Origin: Ampelocalamus luodianensis
Taxonomy: Eukaryota; Streptophyta; Magnoliopsida; Poales; Poaceae
DNA: 64,000 bases
Assembly: GCA_036346255.1 (NCBI GenBank)
Contig: CM070623.1
Coordinates: 25,860,875 to 25,924,874, forward strand
Direction of reading: 5' to 3'
Position numbers and translations under genes: made by a program. The notes beneath the pieces are model-generated. The model worked only from the letters and a program-made list of their open reading frames with translations, searched no databases and was not told the origin of the DNA. This document shows, in pieces, positions 56,978 to 64,000 of this stretch; position 1 is the stretch's first letter, and each line of letters starts with the position of its first letter.

Positions 56978-58363
56978 CACGTGGACTGCCACACATGCAG
57001 AGGAGCTGATGTGGCGCCTGGGTGGGGCTAACTGGGCACCACATGGTGGCCATGTCGGTGAAAACCGGTGGCACGACTCAGGGTCTAGGTGTCGCTGGTG
57101 AATGGCGGGGTTTCGGTGGCTGGTGAGGACACCCTGAGGGAGGGAAGCTCATGATCAAGATGCACGTGTCCTTGACGACAACGCACAAGGCAGTGGCTGG
57201 CGACGAGTGAAACAAACAGCCATGGCGGTCGTTGAAGTTGACGGCGACAATCCGGTGGGAATCCGGTGAAGCGAAGGCACGCACGGGACAGCTAGTGATC
57301 TTGCGATGCCGAAGATGGAAGCGTTGGCAAGGGAGCACTCGTCGGCCGGCAGCGAAATTTCTTGAAGCACGGGAGGAGAGGGCAAGGTAGAGAGGGGAAA
57401 TCGAGGGGAACAGAAGAGGAGCGGGAGGGGCACTCCGTGCTCCTCTTTATAGGGCGCGGGGAGAACCGGAGGGCGAGATCACATGTAAAGCGGCGGCAGG
57501 ATTTGCAGCGTAGCTCCCAGTATGGGCATCGGCACGAAAAAAGGGCGAAAAGATGGCACGGCGGGGCACGGCGGTGTTAGGGCGATGGGACGGCACGAGT
57601 GCAAGAAAAGGGGGCGACGAGACGGTCGAGCCGGCGAGAAACGTTGTACAAAAGACACGTACGCGCGGCACAGGTGCGCGAGGAAGATGATGAGGAAGGA
57701 GAAGGTGCTGACAGGTGTGTCCCACCTGTCAGCGAGAGCAAGAGGGGAGGCAAAGACATTCGGACCGTTCGAAGAAAACGGTAGGGCCACCTGGCGGTGG
57801 CGTGAACGGTTCGGACCGTCTGAAAGGAAATGGTCTGCGCGCATGAAAAGGGGCCTGGGAGGCTGGGCCGCGTAGAAGAAAGGGAGTGGGCTGATAGAGA
57901 GAATCCGGCCAAAACCGAAAAAGGGATTTTAAAAGGGTTTTTCATTTACAGAAAAGGAAACAAAGCAAAAAGGCTTTTTAGAAAATAGCTAATACAGCCC
58001 AAAAATTCTAGGAAAATGCACAGAAATTTCTAGAACTAATTGGAACTTAATAAAAATACTTTCAACTAAATTTTAGCTTTCAGTTTTGCAAATAAAATCT
58101 TTTTTAACTTCAGAACAAAAAAAACCTTTTAAATTCAAGAAAAACCAACAAATTGCTTAAAATAATAATTTTGACTTTAAAACCCAAATAAAATCCAAAA
58201 AACTTAAATAAACCAACTTGAATTAGTTGATTTTTGATTTATTCAGTTTATACTATTTTTTATTTCTAAAATTTCAAGTTAAGCTTTAGCAACTTAATAA
58301 AATCAAATGGTTATTTTTAAATTTTCAAAATTTTCAAAAACTCTGGAAAATAGGGATGTTACA
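56978..58363 (-). repeat. Element F LTR, right part
   Basis: Resumes at CACGTGG after the TTC duplicate and ends GGGATGTTACA. The GC-rich portion (57000-57900) gives several overlapping 60-120 codon frames on both strands with no recognisable protein; they are composition effects. The last 150 bp resemble the end of LTR H (GTTAAGCTTT, AAATGGTT, TTTTCAAAAA). Confidence 0.8.
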
Positions 58364-59024
58364 ACACGATTCTATTAAAATGCAACCAAACAATTTCATT
58401 GGTGTTAGGTGAGCATAAGATTTTATAAACAACAAGAATCCACACTACCATGATCTTGTCCTTAACATAAAGCCAAACAATCAACTGGACAATTAGACTA
58501 AACACTCAGTAAGGCCTAGGGCTCAAACACCAGTGGAATTAAGTTCAACAATTCCAGAAAAATTCTGGTATGTTACTTAGGAGATACTCAACATCAAAAA
58601 TTGGGTGCTAACATTTTAAACCTTCCTATTAGTTCCAGATTCAAAATTGGCGAGATTAGCCCTGCAAAGGATTTGAATTAATTTCTGGGCAAAACAAGTT
58701 CAATAAATTTTGGGAAAATTATATTTGTGAACTACCCACCATCGGATGCTCAAGTTAATATTCTCAAGATTTGTAAGATCACCTAATGACACTAAAGCAC
58801 AATTCCATCAATCCAGGTCAAAATTGCACAAAAACAAGGAATGGGTTTCACTTTGACAAAGAGCATAGAATTATAGGTACAACCTAATCTGGTTTAATTA
58901 CTTTTAATTGCACAAAAATAAGCTACCTTCAATTAATGTTTTGACAAGTTCACTTATCAACAATTTAAAATACATCATGTTCTTTAACTTCACAATAATC
59001 TAACACATCAAGCTATACATCCAT
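58364..59024. other. Unassigned AT-rich sequence left of LTR H
   Basis: No coding, no tandem repeat and no match to another part of the window seen. With 63566-64000 it forms the site into which H inserted. Confidence 0.5.
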
Positions 59025-59183
59025 TGTAATGACCCGACTTGGGGCCACCCAAGAGGTCCTCCGGGACCAACTAGAAAGTCCACTAGAACCTCCCAGGAGA
59101 TCCAGCAGAACCGCTCGAGAGGACTTCTAGGACCGCCCAGGAGGTCCAGCAGGACCACCCGGAGGTCCTAGGAGCAGACCCGA

Positions 59184-59392
59184 GGTGGTCAAGGAGATAG
59201 GGATCACCCCAAAGACCTCCCACAGCCAGACGTGGGGTGGTCGTGGAGGGCTAAGGTCACCTCAATACCTCCCACGACCAGACCCGAGGGTGGTCATGGA
59301 GGGCTGAGACTACCCCAAGACATCCCACGACCAGACCTGAGGGTGGTCGTGGAGGACTGGGATCACCCCCAAGGTCCTCTATGCAAACCGAG
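59184..59392. repeat. 53-bp tandem repeat in LTR H, about four units
   Basis: Units start GGTGGTC at 59184, 59236, 59289 and 59342 (period 52-53). Each contains CCCACGACCAGACC or a variant, so each unit can form a GGTGGTCGTGG/CCCACGACC-type inverted pairing. Confidence 0.85.
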
Positions 59393-61429
59393 CTAGTCTC
59401 AAGGATCACTGGCTAGCTCACACAGTAACAACAGTGGTAACAATCATCAACGCAAGCTTTATTAATAACAATAAAGTTGTTTAAAGGGAGGCTTACAAGC
59501 TGACAAACCAAAACACAACGGAAGATAAACAAGTAGACCACCTGATACACCACAGGCAATCAGCTGGAGGGTGCATCCTAGTCGTTCAGGACCTCTTGGT
59601 CCACTACACAGACCACCTCAAAGCTTTCCTTTCCCTGCTTAATAACAATATCAAGCAAGAGTGAGCACAACAACCGTGCTCGCAAGTTACACCCGTCAAT
59701 TAATAGAATGACATGCATAGATGGATATCTCAAAGGAAGGCATACATTGGTTCGTTTGCATAAAACCAAGTTTCTTTCGAATACAAGTAATAAGTTCCAA
59801 AGCAGTTATACAATAGCTAAAATTCATTTTTCCAAAGCTCAGTTTTCAGTTGGATAACATTCATCATAAATGGTGAAGGATACCCTCCTGTCACAAGGCT
59901 CCCTGCCCAAAACCCAATGGATAGAAATCCAAAACAGTTTAACAAAGGCATTTGAAAACCAAACCAACATCTAACTTTGAGTGGCATCGCTAGCTCGTCC
60001 ATGACCGCGGACGCTACTATTCAAATAGTTTTACACTCTACAAAGGTTATGCACTTTACCCACAAGACACGATTTCTCTAGTTTGCCCGGCATCCGTCGA
60101 TACCACCACTCACTACCAAAGGTAAGTGGTCTAGAGCTCGTGACAAGGCCTTTACAATGCACCATCCCACTATAGTCCTCCCTCGCTAAGGTTTCGCCCC
60201 ACCCTACGGATAGAAACCTGCAGAGATCAAGGGCCCCCTCTTGCGCTAGGTGGGACTAAAATTGGTCATAAAAGACCATGCCATGAAAGGCTACCCATTG
60301 CATCAATAGGAACGACCACGATGGAACATTGTAAATTAGTCAGCCAGGTCCCCTCCCCACACTCAGGACATGTGGTTGCACAGTAAGGCATAGCAGGAAC
60401 GCTCAAAGACCGGTCCTTAACTGACTCGGGCGACTACCAAAACCTTGGGTCATCGGTTGACACGACCCCCATGCATTGACATGCACCAACCAAGCAACCA
60501 ACCAAGATTCACCCAAGTCCAAATCATTTTCCATCCTTTGCCTTTGAAAACAATAACATATTTCCTTGACAACCCAATGCCATGGTTAAAAACATTTAGA
60601 CAAGATGGTCTTTGGCAGTAAAACTTCCCAAATTAAGATTTTGGTCTAAGCATAACTAAGCATTACTTTTCAAGAGGTCCTGGTCCATACCATTGCATTT
60701 AACCATGTTTTTAACTATGGTGACAAGGGTTGATACATTCAATAATCAAGATTGGTTGTACAAGGAATTTAGGAATAACTACAAAGTTAAAGCAGAGAAT
60801 TGAAATATTGTACTTTAAATAAGCATGTATTAATAAGTTAAAACGGAATTAGATAATTTGAAATAATGGGTCCAAAATGATCAAGAGTGAAACTTGCCTC
60901 GCTCTAAGGCTTACTGGCACACTTCCTCGCGGAGCTTGGGCTCTCCAGTACCGTCGAAGTCTACAAGTTAAAACAACACATGATCAAATAAAGACCAAAA
61001 AGATTCAAATGAACTCCAAAGAAACACCAAACAAGAACAAAATAAGGGCTTGGTGAGTTGGAGGAGGTTCAACAGTAGAGGGAGGTCCTGAGAGCTGGTC
61101 GGGAGAGCTAGAGAACTGAAGTGAGGGCGAAGGTAAAGCCAAGGCTACTGGGAGTTTCAAGGACATACATGTTCAAGGATAAGTGAAGGAGGAGATGGGA
61201 GCAGGTAAAGGAAAAGACAAGAGGGGAGATAAGTACAACAGAGGTGACAGCGTTTAATGCGCTGCAGCAGCGGCATTTAATGATCAAAGACTTTTGCTAC
61301 TAACGTGTAGAAAGTATAAAGTGGACAGGGCTGGCTCAAACAAAGAGGTTGGTCAAAGTCAAGGGAACAGGTTGTAACCACCAGAGAGGTCCAACCAAGT
61401 GGTGGTCATAGGAGGAGGTCCTGAGGACG

Positions 61430-61625
61430 TCCCGCAGAGGGCAAGGGAGGTCCTGTCCCACCAGGGTGGTCTTTGCAAAAAGGCCGTGGAGGGTGGTCTT
61501 TGCAAAAAGACTAGAGGTCGTGACCACATAGGGTGGTCTTTGCAAAAATACCAAAGATCGTGACCACAGGGGTGGTCTGACCAGCAAAGGTGGTCTTTGT
61601 GAAAGACCGCAGAGGAGGTCCTATG
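61430..61625. repeat. GGGTGGTCTTTGCAAAA repeats in LTR H
   Basis: About four irregular copies of GGGTGGTCTTTGCAAAAA, a motif also present in the A LTR near 1370. Links H to the A LTR family. Confidence 0.75.
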
Positions 61626-61692
61626 GTCAAGGAGGCCCAAAGGGCTAAGAGATCCAAAGGACAAGAGGTCCAAGGGATGGGGAGCTCCTGAC

Positions 61693-62384
61693 GGTCAAGA
61701 TCTATAAGGGGAGGTCCTAACGGTCAAGATCTACAAGGGGAGGTCCTGACGGTCAAGATCTATAAGGAGAGGTTTTGACGGCCAAGATCTATAAGGCGAA
61801 GTCATGACGACCAAGATCTACAAGGAGAGGTCCTGATAGTCAAGATCTACAAGGGGAGGTCCTGATGGTCAAGATCTACAAGGAGAGGTCCTGACGGCCA
61901 AGATCTACAAGGAAAAGTCTTGATGGCCAAGATCTACAAAGGGAGGTCCTGACGGTCAAAATCTACAAGGAGAGGTCCTGACAGTAAAGATCTACAAGGG
62001 GAGCTCCTGACGGTCAAGATCTACAAGGAGAGGTCCTGACGGACAAAATCTACAAGGAAAGGTCCTAATAGCCAAGATCTACAAAGGGAGGTCCTGACGG
62101 CCAAGATCTACAAGGAGAGGTCCTAACGATCAAGATCTACAAGGAGAGGTCCTAACGGTCAAGATCTACAAGGGGAGGTCTTAACGGTCAAGATCTACAA
62201 GGAGAGGTCTTGACAGCCAAGATCTACAAGGGGAGGTCCTGACAGCCAAGATCCACAAGGAGAGGTCCTAATGGTCAAGATCTACAAGGAGAGGTTCTGA
62301 CGGTCAAGATCTACAAGGGGAGGCCCTGACGATCAAGATCTACAAGGGGAGGTCCTGACAGTTAAGATCTAAAAGGGGAGGTCT
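61693..62384. repeat. 29-bp tandem array, 24 units, in LTR H
   Basis: Consensus unit: GGTCAAGATCTACAAGGGG followed by AGGTCCTGAC. Counting unit starts from 61693, the 24th begins at 62360, exactly 23 x 29 bases later, so the array has no net indel. Units differ at scattered positions (GGTC/GGCC/AGTC, AAGGGG/AAGGAG, CTGAC/CTAAC). Nearly every unit holds an AGATCT site. The array is contiguous, with no spacers. Confidence 0.95.
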
Positions 62385-62649
62385 GAGGCGACAGCGAAAA
62401 ATGCGCAATGGGGCGAGGCTGTCAAATTTCAATCGGACGGTGCAGAACGAAAGGAACGTTCGGACCATCCGGAGGTCGCAAGCGATCTAGTCGTCAAACT
62501 AGATCGGGCGGTCCAAAATGATGGGAACGTTAAGACCAGCCGAAAGTGCCAACAAGATCGGGCTGTCCAGCAGAGATCGAACGGTCCACAAGAGATGAAG
62601 GTCTGAATGATCGGGAGGTCCGATCGTACAAGAGGGGAAGTTCAAAAAG

Positions 62650-62772
62650 AATACAGGGAGGTCGAAATGAACACGAGGAGGTCCAATTGAACACAAGGAG
62701 GCCCAATTGAACACGGGAAAGGTTCAAATGAACACTGGAAGGTCCAATTGAACACGAAGAGGTTCAAATGGA
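62650..62772. repeat. 20-bp tandem repeat in LTR H
   Basis: About six units of GAGGTCCAATTGAACAC with variants (AAGGTTCAAATGAACAC), spaced 20-21 bp. Further AGGTCTAAACCAAA-type units continue more loosely to about 63230. Confidence 0.75.
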
Positions 62773-63565
62773 TAGAGAAAGATGGAAGCTTAAACAAAAG
62801 AGATCCACAGGGGAGGAATTCAACCCGAATTTGAATTTCAGAAATGAAGGACATTTGAAACACAAGCCCAAGCTTGGAATATCTCGGAGGTGGTCGTGAT
62901 CCAAAGAGGAGGTCAAAACCGAAGGAGGGTTTAAACAGGAAAGGAGGCCTAGACCAAAAGGAGGTCTAAACCATAGAGAGATTCAAACCAACAAAGAGGT
63001 AGCCTGGACTAAAGGAAATTCAGGCAAAAGACACGAGGGGAGAGAGAGAGATCCAGAGAGGTCAAAACCGAAGGGAGGTCTGGACATAAGGGAATGTCCA
63101 AACAAGAGGGAGGTCTAAACCAAAGAGGGAGTCTAAACCACAAGGAGAAACTTGAACCTCAAAGGAGGTCCAAACTACAAAGGAAGTCTAAGCCTCAAAG
63201 GAGGTTAAGGGAGAAGGTCTAGAGAGCAAAGATAGGAGCAGCAAAGCGGAGCCATCCGATACAGATTGACGATACAAAAGAGGGGAGGGCGTGGGCAGTG
63301 CGAAACTAAAAGGGAAGGTTTAGACAGAGAAGAATTTCCAAAGGAAAGGGGATGTCTGAGCGGACAAGAGAAGGAGAACAACACCAGAAGCCAAACAAAC
63401 TCAAGGGAACCAACTTTGGATTAGTTGAAGTTCAGTTTAGTCATTTTTAAAGCACTCAAATTCCGAAAATCTCAGGTTAAGCTTTGGAACTTCAACAAAA
63501 CCAAATGGTTCTTTTTATTTTGGAAATTTTCAAAAAGGCTTAGAAAACCAGGGTGTCACATCCAT

Positions 63566-64000
63566 GACCTCCAAATTTTTAGATTCATGCAAGGAATCTA
63601 TATGAGCATGGCAAGTTGTTAAATTTCAATTTAGTTAACAATTTTAAGATAAAGCAAATTAAGACCAATTTCAATTTATACTTCTATATGCTAGAATATT
63701 CATGCTTTAATCACCAAGATGAAATACTAACCTTGCATCTTGATTTATATAAATCTTTTTTAATTATGAATATTACTAACAACCTGAATAACAAGATATG
63801 CTTGAGTTAACTTGGAACTATATGCATAATCAAAGTATAAGAATCAAGATGCTTAACACATAATTTGAGGTATCTTCTACCCCCTTAATATTTTGGTGCA
63901 TAACAGATGAGATGAGGAAAGAATGAGCATAAGGTGAGTATACGGGCAATGGGTATGTAATTTAATTTCTATCATGAATCCGCCATCTTGAAACCCTGAA
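63566..64000. other. Unassigned AT-rich sequence right of LTR H
   Basis: Continuation of the pre-insertion site. No gene, repeat or retroelement motif seen before the window ends. Confidence 0.5.

Larger units (their letters stand above)
50015..58363 (-). mobile_element. Element F: 5' end of a minus-strand LTR retrotransposon, split by CACTA element G
   Basis: A primer-binding site and about 100 bp of leader lie left of a 2.9-kb LTR that begins TGTCGGGACCCCGG and ends GGGATGTTACA. The body of F would lie to the left but is interrupted by E and does not reappear in the window. The LTR near 50170 carries GAACTAGTCCCAGATCAAT, related to the inverted E LTR, so F belongs to the same superfamily. 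Confidence 0.75.
59025..63560 (-). repeat. Element H: 4.5-kb solo LTR
   Basis: Starts TGTAATGACCCGACTT, ends GGGTGTCACA, and is flanked by exact TCCAT duplications at 59020-59024 and 63561-63565. No primer site, polypurine tract or coding region lies beside it, so it is a recombinational solo LTR. Orientation comes from its relation to other LTRs: the inverted AATAAAG/GGCTTAC polyadenylation-type region near 59460-59500 and the F-like terminus. It is unusually rich in tandem repeats. Confidence 0.9.

Noticed and set aside
57362..57945. Several 60-120 codon frames on both strands
   Set aside because: GC-rich part of the F LTR; the frames overlap one another and resemble no protein I know.
61693..62384. 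Possible CRISPR-like array (29-bp repeats)
   Set aside because: Units are contiguous without unique spacers and lie inside a plant LTR; it is an ordinary tandem repeat.

Overview
This window is a plant nuclear repeat block, almost certainly from a grass. It consists almost entirely of nested LTR retrotransposons of Ty3 type, plus one CACTA DNA transposon. The grass inference rests on long-LTR, Tekay/Del-like chromoviruses primed by initiator tRNA-Met, a CACTA element with En/Spm-type transposase remnants, and a captured plant ribosomal-protein gene whose GC-rich exons look grass-like. I found no intact host gene, no tRNA or rRNA gene and no CRISPR array. Every coding region I recognise is a broken transposon gene or a captured gene fragment.

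Layout from left to right. Element A (minus strand) fills 1-36254. Its 3' LTR is cut by the window edge (1-3191), its gag-pol is at 3234-16390, and its 5' LTR starts at 17070. Element C (3835-12599) is inserted in the A integrase. C has 2.3-kb LTRs and a 4.2-kb internal region with no coding sequence, so it is LARD-like. Element B (18278-32556, minus strand) is a complete 14.3-kb relative of A inserted in the A 5' LTR, which resumes at 32557-36254. After a short unassigned stretch and an LTR scrap (36255-36702) comes element D (36703-47382, plus strand), a decayed chromovirus of the same broad family. Element E (47383-50014, plus strand) carries gag only. Element F (minus strand) is represented by a primer-binding site and one 2.9-kb LTR (50015-58363). 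That LTR is split by CACTA element G (51621-56974), which holds an RPL8 pseudogene with its promoter and transposase remnants, and which is itself split by a solo LTR of the C family (51997-54183). The right end holds solo LTR H (59025-63560) inside anonymous AT-rich DNA.

Five insertions are confirmed by target-site duplications: C (CCCAT, one mismatch), B (CCAAG), G (TTC), the solo LTR in G (TACGC) and H (TCCAT). These give a relative order: C and B are younger than A, G is younger than F, and the solo LTR is younger than G.

The most interesting structures lie inside LTRs. The C-family LTR carries a string of six to eight consecutive short hairpins whose stems differ from one another and show a paired base change between copies. 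LTR H holds 24 exactly phased 29-bp repeats, built from a motif that is scattered irregularly in the LTR of A. The sequence itself also looks imperfect. Near-identical LTR copies differ again and again at CAG/CTG/CCG sites by base swaps that are not ordinary mutations, which points to consensus errors at methylated CHG sites. Many frameshifts in A, B and D may therefore be technical. The C-to-T type TAG stops in A and E look like real decay.
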